Shown here: positions 17,684-25,813 of the stretch, piece by piece
How positions within the stretch are numbered: position 1 is the first letter of the stretch
Layout: the number at the start of each line of letters is the position of its first letter
Assembly: GCF_000308855.1 (NCBI RefSeq)
Contig: NZ_BAGM01000126.1
Coordinates: forward strand, 33,970 to 97,969
Direction: 5' to 3'
Origin: Nocardia veterana NBRC 100344
GTDB lineage: Bacteria > Actinomycetota > Actinomycetes > Mycobacteriales > Mycobacteriaceae
Length of the DNA stretch: 64,000 nt
Made by a program: the position numbers and the translations under genes
Notes under the pieces: generated by a model
Told to the model about the DNA's origin: nothing
The model's input: the letters and a program-made list of their open reading frames with translations, nothing else
Databases searched by the model: none

Positions 17684-19288
17684 TCACATCCGGAAGACGC
17701 CGAAGCCCTCGGCGCCCTTGATCGGGGCATTGTGGATGGCCGACAAGGCCATTCCCAATACCGTGCGGGTGTCGCGGGGGTCGATGACGCCGTCGTCGTA
17801 GAGGCGCCCCGACATGAACATCGGCAGCGATTCGGCCTCGATCTGGGCCTCGATCATCGCCCGCATCCCGGCGTCGGCTTCTTCGTCGAACGCCTGGCCG
17901 CGCGCCTCGGCGGCGGCCCGGCCCACGATGGAGATCACGCCGGCCAGCTGCGCCCCACCCATGACGGCGGATTTCGCACTGGGCCAGGCGAACACGAAGC
18001 GCGGGTCGTAGGCCCGGCCGCACATGCCGTAGTGGCCCGCGCCGTAGGAGGCGCCCATCAGCAGCGAGATGTGCGGCACCTTCGAATTCGAGACCGCGTT
18101 GATCATCATCGCACCGTGTTTGATGATGCCCTTCTGCTCGTATTCCTTACCCACCATGTAGCCGGTGGTGTTGTGCAGGAACAGCAGCGGGGTGTTCGAC
18201 TGGTTGGCCAGCTGGATGAACTGCGCGGCCTTCTGCGCCTCCTCGGAGAACAGCACACCGCGGGCATTGGCGAGAATGCCGACCGGATAGCCGTGCAACT
18301 CCGCCCAGCCCGTGACCAGGCTGGAGCCGTAGAGCGGTTTGAACTCGTCGAAATCGGAGCCGTCCACCACCCGGGCGATGACCTCGCGCGGGTCGAAAGG
18401 GATCTTCAGATCGGTGGGCACGATGCCGAGCAGTTCCTCGGGGTCGTAGAGCGGCTCGATGACCTCGGCGCGCGGGCGCGGGGCGGGCCCGGCCTTCTTC
18501 CAGTTCAACCGCCGGACGATGGAGCGGCCGATCCGGATGGCGTCCTGTTCGTCGGCGGCCAGGTAATCGGCCAAACCCGAGGTGCGCGCGTGCATTTCGG
18601 CGCCGCCGAGCGATTCGTCGTCGGACTCCTCGCCGGTGGCCATCTTGACCAGGGGCGGTCCGCCGAGGAATACCTTGGAGCGCTCCTTGATCATGACCGT
18701 GTAGTCCGACATACCGGGGATATAGGCACCACCCGCGGTGGAGTTGCCGAAAACCAGAGCGATGGTGGGGATTCCGGCCGCGGACAGGCGGGTGAGGTCA
18801 CGGAACATCCGCCCGCCCGGGACGAACACCTCCTTCTGCGTCGGCAGATCGGCGCCGCCGGATTCCACCAGACCGATCACCGGGAGCCGGTTCTCCAGCG
18901 CGATATCGTTCATGCGCAGGTTCTTGCGCAGGGTCCAGGGATTCGAGGTGCCGCCGCGCACGGTCGGATCCGGGGCGACGATCATGCATTCGACCCCCTC
19001 GACGATGCCGATACCCGCGATCACCGAGGCACCCACGTGGAATTCGCTGCCCCAGGCGGCCAGCGGGGCCAGCTCCAGGAACGGCGAATCCTCGTCGATG
19101 AGCAGTTCGATGCGTTCGCGCGCGGTCAGCTTGCCGCGCCTGCGGTGCCGGGCCATCTTGTCCGGGCCGCCGCCCGCGATGTTCTTGGCGTATTCCGCCT
19201 CCACCTCGGCCAATTTCTCGGTCATGGCCTCGGCGGCGGCGCGATAGTCCGCCGAATTCGGATCGATGGTCGTACGGAGAGTGCTCAA
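17684..19288 (-). CDS. accD2: Acyl-CoA carboxylase beta subunit (AccD2-like carboxyltransferase)
   Basis: A 534-residue carboxyltransferase that moves CO2 from biotin to the acyl-CoA. The N-terminal half has RGKLTARERIELLIDEDSPF, GGTSNPWTLRKNL and VFGNSTAGGAYIPGMSDY (oxyanion Gly-Gly); the C-terminal half has NTTGYMVGKEYEQKGIIKHG and GASYGAGHYGMCGRAYDPRF. These features are those of the 3-methylcrotonyl-/geranyl-CoA carboxylase group rather than propionyl-CoA carboxylase. It starts at a TTG at 19288 overlapping the fadE13 stop (TTGA), a coupled start. Confidence 0.93.
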   Translation of the reverse strand: MSTLRTTIDPNSADYRAAAEAMTEKLAEVEAEYAKNIAGGGPDKMARHRRRGKLTARERIELLIDEDSPFLELAPLAAWGSEFHVGASVIAGIGIVEGVECMIVAPDPTVRGGTSNPWTLRKNLRMNDIALENRLPVIGLVESGGADLPTQKEVFVPGGRMFRDLTRLSAAGIPTIALVFGNSTAGGAYIPGMSDYTVMIKERSKVFLGGPPLVKMATGEESDDESLGGAEMHARTSGLADYLAADEQDAIRIGRSIVRRLNWKKAGPAPRPRAEVIEPLYDPEELLGIVPTDLKIPFDPREVIARVVDGSDFDEFKPLYGSSLVTGWAELHGYPVGILANARGVLFSEEAQKAAQFIQLANQSNTPLLFLHNTTGYMVGKEYEQKGIIKHGAMMINAVSNSKVPHISLLMGASYGAGHYGMCGRAYDPRFVFAWPSAKSAVMGGAQLAGVISIVGRAAAEARGQAFDEEADAGMRAMIEAQIEAESLPMFMSGRLYDDGVIDPRDTRTVLGMALSAIHNAPIKGAEGFGVFRM

Positions 19289-20436
19289 GATTGGTACCCC
19301 AATCGCTTGGCCGCGAGACTGGTCAGGATTTCGTTGGTACCACCGCCGATGCCGAGGATACGGACATCGCGGTAGTGTCGCTCGACTTCGGATTCACGCA
19401 TGTAGCCGAGGCCGCCGAACAGCTGAACGGCTTGGTGGGCAACCCATTCCGCGGTCTCGACCGCGGTGTTCTTGGCGAAGCAGACCTCGGCGATCAGATC
19501 GGTCTCCCCCTCGGCGGCGCGTTCGGCGACGTGCCGGGTGTACACCCGGGCGACGTCGATGCGACGAGCCATCTCCGACAGTGTGTTCTGCACGGCCTGC
19601 CGGCTGATGAGCGGGCGGCCGAAGGTTTCGCGGTCGCGACACCACTGCAGGGTCAGGTCCAGGCAGCGCTGAGCGTGTCCGTAGGCCTGCACCGCCAGGC
19701 CCACCCGCTCGCTGACGAAGGCCTGGGCGATCTGAGCGAAGCCGGTGTTCTCGGCGCCCACCAGATTCGACACCGGCACGCGTACATCGACATACGACAG
19801 CTCGGCGGTGTCGGAGGCCAGCCAGCCCATCTTCTCCAGCTTGCGGCTCACCGTGAAGCCGGGCCGGTCCTTCTCGACCAGCAGCAGCGAAACGCCGGAA
19901 GCGCCGGGACCGCCCGTGCGCACGGCGGTCACCACGTAGTCCGCGCGCACGCCGGAGGTGATGAAGGTCTTCGAGCCGTTGACCACGTAGTCGTCACCGT
20001 CGCGCGCCGCGCTGGTGGTGAGGTGCCCGACATCGGAACCGCCGCCGGGTTCGGTGATGGCCAGCGAGCCGATCTTCTCGCCCGCCAGGGTCGGCGCGAC
20101 CCACTTCTCGATCAGTTCCCGGTTGCCGGAGGCCACCATGTGCGGCACCGCGATCCCGCAGGTGAACAGCGAGGCGAACAGGCCACCGGAGCAGCCCGCG
20201 TAATGCATCTCCTCGGCCACGATGGCGGCGTCGATCCCGTTGCCGCCGGCGCCGCCGACCGACTCCGGGAACTGGATGCCGAGCAGACCCAGCGCCCCGG
20301 CCTTCTTGTGCAGCTCACGCGGGATCTCGCCGGCGCGCTCCCACTCGTCCAGATACGGCAGGACTTCGCGCTCGGCGAAAGCCCGGACGGTGGCGCGCAA
20401 TTCACGCCGCTCGGGCGTCTCCCAGACACTGGTCAC
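19285..20436 (-). CDS. Acyl-CoA dehydrogenase (FadE13-like)
   Basis: A 383-residue flavin dehydrogenase with ITEPGGGSDVGHLTTSA, DYVVNGSKTFITSGV, ERVGLAVQAYGHAQRCLDLTLQW, and the C-terminal LFGGLGYMRESEVERHYRDVRILGIGGGTNEI. The GIGGGTNEI ending with Gly where many dehydrogenases have the catalytic Glu is typical of isovaleryl/LiuA-like or internal-Glu types, in line with a branched-chain substrate. The GTG start at 20436 overlaps the TGA of the preceding gene (GTGA). Confidence 0.9.
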   Translation of the reverse strand: MTSVWETPERRELRATVRAFAEREVLPYLDEWERAGEIPRELHKKAGALGLLGIQFPESVGGAGGNGIDAAIVAEEMHYAGCSGGLFASLFTCGIAVPHMVASGNRELIEKWVAPTLAGEKIGSLAITEPGGGSDVGHLTTSAARDGDDYVVNGSKTFITSGVRADYVVTAVRTGGPGASGVSLLLVEKDRPGFTVSRKLEKMGWLASDTAELSYVDVRVPVSNLVGAENTGFAQIAQAFVSERVGLAVQAYGHAQRCLDLTLQWCRDRETFGRPLISRQAVQNTLSEMARRIDVARVYTRHVAERAAEGETDLIAEVCFAKNTAVETAEWVAHQAVQLFGGLGYMRESEVERHYRDVRILGIGGGTNEILTSLAAKRLGYQS

Positions 20437-22148
20437 GGTAGCAACTCCACGGGTATATCGATGTGTCGGGACCGCAGCCATTCGCCGAGTCCCTTGGCTT
20501 GCGGATCGAATCGGGCCTGATAGGCGACGCCGAGGCCGAGCAGACCCTCGACGATGAAGTTGACCGCGCGCAGATTCGGCAGCACGTGCCGGGTGACGGT
20601 GAGTTTCGCGGTCTCGGGCAGCAGCGCCTTCAACTCGTCGACGGTCAGCGCGTGCACCAGCCAGCGCCACTGTTCGTCGGTGCGCACCCAGACGCCGATA
20701 TTGGCGTTGCCGCCCTTGTCGCCGCTGCGGGCCAGGGCGATGGAACCCAGTGGGACACGGCGGGTTTCGGACTTCGGTAGCGGTGGCGGCAGCTCCGGCT
20801 CGGCGACCTCCGCCAACTCCAGGGTCTGCGCGGGCGGCGCGATCGCGACCCGGGAGCCGTCGGGCAGGACCGCGGTGTGCGCCACTTCGCCGGCGTCGAC
20901 GTAGCCCGCGGTGTACACACCGTAGGGCGAGCCGTTGCCGGGCGGTGTGGTCATGGTGAAGCCGGGGTAGCTCGCCAGGGCCAATTCCACCGCGACACTG
21001 GAGAATGCGCGGCCGACCTTCTCGGGGTCGGGGTCGCGCACCACACAGCGCAACAGCGCGCTGGCCTGTTCCTCGGTCTCGGCGTCGGGCCGGTCCAGCC
21101 GCGACAGCGACCAGTCGAGTTCGGCCGGGCGCACCGGCAGCCAGCTCTCCAACTGCCGTTGCGCCAGAGCGGCTTTGGCGTCGATATCGAGTCCGGTCAG
21201 CACGAAGGTCATCTCGTTGCGGAAACCGCCGAGGGTGTTCAGCGAAACCTTGAGTTGCGGCGGCGGCGCCTCACCGGTCACGCCGCTGATCAGGACACGG
21301 TCGGGGCCGTCGGCGGCGAGCCGGATGGTGTCCAGGCGGGCCGTCACATCGGGTCCGGCGTAGCGGGCGCTCTGGATCTCGTACATGAGCTGCGCCTCGA
21401 CGGTGTCGACGGTGACCGCGCCCCCGGTGTTCGCATGTTTGGTGATGACGGAACTGCCGTCGCGGCGGACCTCGGCGATCGGGAAGCCCGGCCGATCGAG
21501 ATTCTCGATCTCGGTGAAGAAGGCGAAGTTCCCGCCGGTGGCCTGAGTGCCGCATTCGATCACGTGACCGGCCACCACCGCACCGGCGAGGGCGTCGAAA
21601 TCGGTTCGGGCCCAACCGAAGTGCGCGGCCGCGGGGCCGACGACCACGGAGGCGTCGGTGACTCGGCCGGTGACGACGATATCGGCGCCGGCGGTCAGCG
21701 CCTCCGCGATACCCCAGCCGCCCAGATACGCATTCGCGGTGAGCGGTGCGCCCAGCCCGAGCTCCTGGGCGCGCGGCAGCAGATCGTCCCCCTCGACATA
21801 GGCGATCTTCGGGTCGAGACCCAGTTTTTCGGCCACCTCGCGGACGCGCTGCGCCAAGCCGGCCGGGTTGAGCCCGCCGGCGTTCGCGACGATCCGCACC
21901 CCGTGGTCCAGTGCCAGGCCGAGGCAGTCCTCGAGCTGCCGGACGAAAGTTTTGGCGTAGCCGAGGTTCGGATCCTTCATCCGGTCGCGGCCGAGAATCA
22001 GCATGGTCAGTTCGGCGAGATAGTCACCGGTGAGCACGTCGAGTTGCCCGCCCTCGAGCATCTCGCGCATCGCGCTCAACCGGTCACCGTAGAAACCGGA
22101 ACAGTTGCCGATCCGGAGCAGCTCCGGATCGGCGCCCAGACTCGTCAT
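20433..22148 (-). CDS. AtuA-like protein (DUF1446), first gene of the acyl-CoA operon
   Basis: A 571-residue protein of the family that includes Pseudomonas AtuA, linked to acyclic terpenoid and leucine-type catabolism but biochemically undefined. Residues about 5-445 are the AtuA core (RIGNCSGFYGDRLSAM, LTMLILGRDR, VRIVANAGGLNPAGLAQRV, GADIVVTGRVTDASVVVGPA, GHVIECGTQATGGN); residues about 470-571 are a small C-terminal domain (ALARSGDKGGNANIGVWVR). The start at 22148 (MTSLGADPELLRIGNCSG) is preceded by AGGAGG at 10 nt. Order matches M. tuberculosis Rv0976c. It heads the operon and overlaps fadE13. Confidence 0.88.
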   Translation of the reverse strand: MTSLGADPELLRIGNCSGFYGDRLSAMREMLEGGQLDVLTGDYLAELTMLILGRDRMKDPNLGYAKTFVRQLEDCLGLALDHGVRIVANAGGLNPAGLAQRVREVAEKLGLDPKIAYVEGDDLLPRAQELGLGAPLTANAYLGGWGIAEALTAGADIVVTGRVTDASVVVGPAAAHFGWARTDFDALAGAVVAGHVIECGTQATGGNFAFFTEIENLDRPGFPIAEVRRDGSSVITKHANTGGAVTVDTVEAQLMYEIQSARYAGPDVTARLDTIRLAADGPDRVLISGVTGEAPPPQLKVSLNTLGGFRNEMTFVLTGLDIDAKAALAQRQLESWLPVRPAELDWSLSRLDRPDAETEEQASALLRCVVRDPDPEKVGRAFSSVAVELALASYPGFTMTTPPGNGSPYGVYTAGYVDAGEVAHTAVLPDGSRVAIAPPAQTLELAEVAEPELPPPLPKSETRRVPLGSIALARSGDKGGNANIGVWVRTDEQWRWLVHALTVDELKALLPETAKLTVTRHVLPNLRAVNFIVEGLLGLGVAYQARFDPQAKGLGEWLRSRHIDIPVELLP

Positions 22149-22232
22149 CTGCGCGGCGCCTCCTCCTACGACGTGCCTGCCGCAGCGGCTCGCTGCGTCG
22201 GCTCTCAGCGTCACATCGAGGTCCGAAAAAAT

Positions 22233-22248
22233 CAAGCCTGCGTGCTTG
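22233..22248. promoter_or_regulatory. Inverted repeat CAAGC-N6-GCTTG, candidate TetR operator
   Basis: Perfect 5-bp arms in a locally AT-rich stretch, 85 bp upstream of the first gene of the acyl-CoA operon. CAAGC/GCTTG half-sites are common among TetR regulators of fatty acid genes in mycobacteria. The presumed ligand is the TetR encoded at the end of the operon. Confidence 0.45.
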
Positions 22249-22387
22249 TTAATTGCCGGAAGGGCAGGTCACGGCGGCGCGCCGCAGCCACGACGCACCT
22301 CGATGCCCGTATCGACGCTGAGCCGCGCGCACCGCGCCGGGACCGGCCGACGTGCACCACCCGCACGCCACCGGGCAAGATGGCTGG

Positions 22388-22540
22388 GTGTCCAATTCCG
22401 TGATCGTCGTAGTCCTGCTCGCGCTGGCCGGATTCCTGGTCGGCGGCGCCTTCACCATGTGGAAGAACTCGCGGGTGCTGTCGGCGATGCTGGGCGTCTG
22501 CGCGGTCCTCGCCGTGGTCGGCGCGGTTGCCTGGTGGTGA
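22388..22540 (+). CDS. 50-residue two-helix membrane protein
   Basis: Starts at a GTG at 22388 (VSNSVIVVVLLALAGFLVGG) and contains two hydrophobic helices (about residues 4-20 and 30-50) joined by AFTMWKNSRV. Very similar small proteins are conserved in mycobacteria, rhodococci and nocardiae; no function is known to me. CAAGAT at 12 nt before the GTG suggests a leaderless start. The frame opens further upstream (22352) but that part is not hydrophobic. Confidence 0.7.
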   Translation: MSNSVIVVVLLALAGFLVGGAFTMWKNSRVLSAMLGVCAVLAVVGAVAWW

Positions 22541-22565
22541 CTCGAACCCGGCGAACTGATCGTGC

Positions 22566-23630
22566 CTAGTCGCCCGTCAGCCGGAATATCCGCATTCCTT
22601 CGGGCACGCCGTTGAGGGGTGCCGCGAACATACTGCGCCGATAGGGCTTGGCCGTGACCTCGAGTTCCTTCAAGGTGGCCGGTTCCAGTGCCTCGAGCGT
22701 CGTCTCGGAAATCATCGTGTTGCCGTTCCCACCGGCCTCCATCACCCGCGCGGCGATGGTGACGTCCACGCCGAGCCAGTCACCGCCGATCTCGCGCGGC
22801 GTCCCGGTGTGCAGGCCGGCCCGCATACGCGGCGTGTAGCCCGCCACCTCGACGGCGGCGAGATTCTTCTTGGCGGTCAGAATCGCGCGGACCGCGCTGT
22901 CCGGGGAGGCGAAGACCGCCATCACGCCGTCACCCATCCGCTTGACCACCTGACCGCCGCGGTCGACGATCGGCGGTTCGATCGCCCGGGCCACTCGACG
23001 CAACAGTTCCAACGTCGCCTCGTCACCGGCCGACAGCGACCAGCGGGAGAACGAGACGAGGTCGGTGAACAGCACGGTCACCTCCTCGCTGCCCTTGCCG
23101 CGGCCGACGCGCTCCAGCATCGCCTGCCACACCTGCAGGGCACCCAGGCCGAGTTCCTTGGCCGCGCTGGGATTGTCCCCCACGATCTTGTCGGCGGCAC
23201 GCGCCACCGCACGGGCGCCGCCGGGCCCGGACAGCGACAGCGGGTCACCGAACGCGGGATCGCCCGGCAGATTCTCGCGCGCCTTGCGGATGACGCCGAT
23301 GAGGTCGGCGCGCTGATTCGCCGCGGCCATCAGAGCGGACAGCTGACCGGTCCGGCGCCGGCCGATCGCACGAAATTTGGCGCCGGACAGATCGGCGGGA
23401 GTGAGCGGAATCACGATATCCACATCGGGATCCGTCCCGCCGGCATCCACACCACCGCCGGTGACCTCGGCATTTCCCAGCTTGTCGGCATCGGTTTCGG
23501 ATTCGGATCGACCACGGCGGCCGGCGGCGCCGTTGCGCCGCGAACGGGAACCGCCGGTCCGCTTCGCCGCCCGGTCGGGACCGCCTGTGCCCGACGCGTT
23601 TTCGCCGTCGCCGGAAGGTCTTTCGCTCAC
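22566..23630 (-). CDS. Class III adenylate/guanylate cyclase domain protein
   Basis: A 354-residue soluble protein. Residues 1-70 are low-complexity and basic; about 85-180 a conserved helical region; about 185-345 the catalytic domain. Metal-binding Asp residues are in VLFTDLVSFSRW and KRMGDGVMAVF; the adenine-selecting Lys (VVKRMGD) and the substrate Asp (GGDWLG) are present, as is the transition-state Arg (TIAARVMEAG). The transition-state Asn, four residues before that Arg, is Thr. Thus activity as a cyclase is plausible but possibly weak. GTG at 23630 with TACGCT 12 nt before it suggests a leaderless start; the upstream frame to 23858 is not coding-like. Confidence 0.85.
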   Translation of the reverse strand: MSERPSGDGENASGTGGPDRAAKRTGGSRSRRNGAAGRRGRSESETDADKLGNAEVTGGGVDAGGTDPDVDIVIPLTPADLSGAKFRAIGRRRTGQLSALMAAANQRADLIGVIRKARENLPGDPAFGDPLSLSGPGGARAVARAADKIVGDNPSAAKELGLGALQVWQAMLERVGRGKGSEEVTVLFTDLVSFSRWSLSAGDEATLELLRRVARAIEPPIVDRGGQVVKRMGDGVMAVFASPDSAVRAILTAKKNLAAVEVAGYTPRMRAGLHTGTPREIGGDWLGVDVTIAARVMEAGGNGNTMISETTLEALEPATLKELEVTAKPYRRSMFAAPLNGVPEGMRIFRLTGD

Positions 23631-23801
23631 ATCCCGAGCGTAGCCAATGATCGCCACCTGCCACCTCTCTATCGGACGGAGCGGGCACAGCGCTGGGTCC
23701 GCCGATGGATAACGTGTTGGTTGCGCGGCCGATATTACCGATCGACCTTTCCGCCCGGAAGGTCCAGCGGCCCAGTTAACCAAGGCTTTGCACACAGCAC
23801 A

Positions 23802-23842
23802 CCGGCCCGATGCACAGGTTGGGACGCTGTGCATCGGGCCGG
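23802..23842. terminator. Perfect 16-bp stem hairpin in the 339-bp gap
   Basis: CCGGCCCGATGCACAG at 23802-23817 pairs perfectly with 23827-23842 around a 9-nt loop. It lies 128 bp after the ABC permease stop and upstream of the cyclase promoter. A terminator of the ABC unit is the simplest reading; the rest of 23631-23969 shows no gene. Confidence 0.6.
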
Positions 23843-23969
23843 CGGTCGTCACATCCACCGGGCAGTGATGGATGCGACCGGGATAGCAGTCCCCCGACAG
23901 GACCGCCCTCCCGTCCCGGGCTGTGCGAGGGTAAGTGCCCGGGAGCGGGTAGGTATCACCGTTCTTCGC

Positions 23970-24731
23970 TCAGGCGTCGCGGCTGTTGGTGACCACCACT
24001 GCGGCGCCGAACACGATCGCGGTGAAGACGATGAAGTAGATCAGTCCACCCCACGGTCCCCAGTGCCAGTGCGCCGCCGAGGCGGTGTCCTCACCGAGGA
24101 ACCGGTTGATGTTGGCGAAGGGCAGGAACGGCTGCACATTGCGGCCGAAGCTACCGAAGCTACCCAGCAGCGTCTCGATCAGCAAGGGCCACAACACGAT
24201 CAACGAGATCGCCGCAGCGGACTGCCGCACCAGCGCACCGACCCCGACCGACAACACCACGGCCAGGAAGGCGTAGATCGCCAGACCGTAGAGCGCCCGC
24301 CAATCGGCGTCGGAGCTGAGGCTCATCTGCCTACCGGCATCGCCCGCCAGCGCTTTGGCGATCAGATAGGCCAGCAGGCCCAGGACGAAGGTCAGCACCG
24401 CGGCGTACGCGCCGGTCAGCAGGGCCTTCGTCACGAGCACCCGGGACCGGTTGGGCGTGGCCTGGAACGTGGTCCGGATGATGCCGAAGCGGTATTCGCT
24501 GGTCACGGTGAGGGTGGCCATGATCATCAGGACCATCACGCCGAATCCGGACACCCCGACCATGGCCCCGGCCGTGGTCAGCAGGGTTTCGTTCTCCTTG
24601 CCCACGCTCGCCCGCGACACCGCGGCGATCAGCGCCGCCAGTCCCAGGCCCAGGGCGACCACGATCGCCGAACACCACCAGGGCGACCGGGTGGAGGTGA
24701 GTTTGATCCGCTCCGCGGCGACGACACCCAT
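23970..24731 (-). CDS. ABC transporter permease
   Basis: A 253-residue ABC-2 type membrane subunit with six hydrophobic segments (about 20-40, 58-78, 105-130, 150-172, 178-198, 228-248). The loop TSEYRFGIIRTTFQATPNRSRV after the second helix is the conserved ABC-2 coupling region. Substrate unknown. The start codon overlaps the stop of the ATPase gene by one base (TAATG), so the two form one exporter. Confidence 0.88.
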   Translation of the reverse strand: MGVVAAERIKLTSTRSPWWCSAIVVALGLGLAALIAAVSRASVGKENETLLTTAGAMVGVSGFGVMVLMIMATLTVTSEYRFGIIRTTFQATPNRSRVLVTKALLTGAYAAVLTFVLGLLAYLIAKALAGDAGRQMSLSSDADWRALYGLAIYAFLAVVLSVGVGALVRQSAAAISLIVLWPLLIETLLGSFGSFGRNVQPFLPFANINRFLGEDTASAAHWHWGPWGGLIYFIVFTAIVFGAAVVVTNSRDA

Positions 24732-25663
24732 TACAGCGCACCTCCCATGACCTGCTCGATTCCCTCACCGTGGTACTGCACCGCACCGCCGGTCATCCGC
24801 ATGAACGCCTCCTCGAGCGAAGCCTGTTGCGGCGCAAGCTCATACAACGTGATGCCGTTTGCGCCGGCCAATTTGCCGACGGCATCGCTCGTCTCGCCCA
24901 CGACCACGAGGGCGGGACCCTCGTCCTCCCGGACGGTCAGCCCGTTCGAGGTGAGCAGGCTGCGCAGTTCGTCCAGCTGCGGACTGCGCACGCGCACGGT
25001 CGATTCCGACGATTTGGCGATGAAATCCTTGGTGTCGGTATCGGCGATCAGCCGGCCCCGGCCGATGACGACCAGATGATCGGCGGTCTGCGCCATCTCC
25101 GAGAGCAGGTGGCTCGACACCAGCACCGTCCGCCCCTCGGCGGCCAAACGCTGCATGAAGCGCCGGATCCACAGAATGCCCTCGGGATCGAGCCCGTTGA
25201 CCGGTTCGTCGAACAGCAGGACCGGCGGGTCACCGAGCAGCGCCCCGGCGAGGCCGAGCCGCTGTGACATACCGAGCGAGAAGCCGCCCGCCTTCTTGTT
25301 GGCGACCTCGGTCAGCCCGACGAGGTGCAGTACCTCTTCGACGCGACCGGCCGGAATATCGTTGGCCGCCGCCATCCAGCGCAGATGTGAGCGTGCCGAA
25401 CGATTCGGATGCACCCATTTGGCGTCCAGCAGAGCGCCCACGGTCCGCAGCGGCTGATTCAGGTCCTGATAGCGCTTGCCCTGGATATGGGCCGTACCCG
25501 CGGTCGGCCGGTCCAGGCCCAGGATCATCCGCATGGTCGTCGACTTTCCGGCGCCGTTCGGCCCGAGGAACCCGGTCACCTTGCCGGGAGTGACGGTGAA
25601 CGACAGGTCCTCGACCGCGACGGTGCTACCGAAGCGCTTGGTAAGGCCTCTGCATTCGATCAT
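24731..25663 (-). CDS. ABC transporter ATP-binding protein
   Basis: A 310-residue ATPase: Walker A GPNGAGKST (about residues 35-43), signature SLGMSQRLGLA, Walker B VLLFDEPVNGLD and a His switch in VLVSSHLLSEM. The C-terminal 90 residues are the accessory domain common in drug/antibiotic-type ABC-2 exporters. The start at 25663 (MIECRGLTKRFG) was chosen from family alignment; an AAGACT box 13 nt upstream may give a leaderless start. Substrate unknown. Confidence 0.92.
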   Translation of the reverse strand: MIECRGLTKRFGSTVAVEDLSFTVTPGKVTGFLGPNGAGKSTTMRMILGLDRPTAGTAHIQGKRYQDLNQPLRTVGALLDAKWVHPNRSARSHLRWMAAANDIPAGRVEEVLHLVGLTEVANKKAGGFSLGMSQRLGLAGALLGDPPVLLFDEPVNGLDPEGILWIRRFMQRLAAEGRTVLVSSHLLSEMAQTADHLVVIGRGRLIADTDTKDFIAKSSESTVRVRSPQLDELRSLLTSNGLTVREDEGPALVVVGETSDAVGKLAGANGITLYELAPQQASLEEAFMRMTGGAVQYHGEGIEQVMGGAL

Positions 25664-25722
25664 GGGCCCCAGTCTTCCCGAGAACGCGCCGGGCGACCAT
25701 CGCTCACAGGTCGCGAGTCCGA

Positions 25723-25738
25723 TCATCCTCGAGGATGA
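25723..25738. promoter_or_regulatory. Perfect 16-bp palindrome TCATCCTCGAGGATGA
   Basis: Lies 60 bp upstream of the ABC ATPase start and just beyond the thiG terminator hairpin. Perfect dyad symmetry without a loop is more like a protein-binding site than a terminator, so it may be an operator for the exporter; no regulator gene is adjacent. Confidence 0.4.
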
Positions 25739-25739
25739 C

Positions 25740-25765
25740 CGGCACCCCGAGGGATTCCGGTGCCG
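25740..25765 (-). terminator. Hairpin after thiG
   Basis: CGGCACC/GGTGCCG arms with a 12-nt loop, about 50 bp after the thiG stop. No T-run. Confidence 0.35.
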
Positions 25766-25813
25766 TCCCCGACCGGCCGACCACCGCGGATCAGGGTTGC
25801 GGGGACGGCGCGG

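Noticed and set aside
15666..17801. 711-residue plus-strand frame over accA2
   Set aside because: Antisense shadow of the biotin carboxylase gene; composition is Arg/Gly/His-rich and no motif is visible.
22809..25079. 756-residue plus-strand frame across the cyclase, intergenic gap and ABC genes
   Set aside because: Runs antisense over three recognisable genes and a terminator hairpin; no domain is recognisable.
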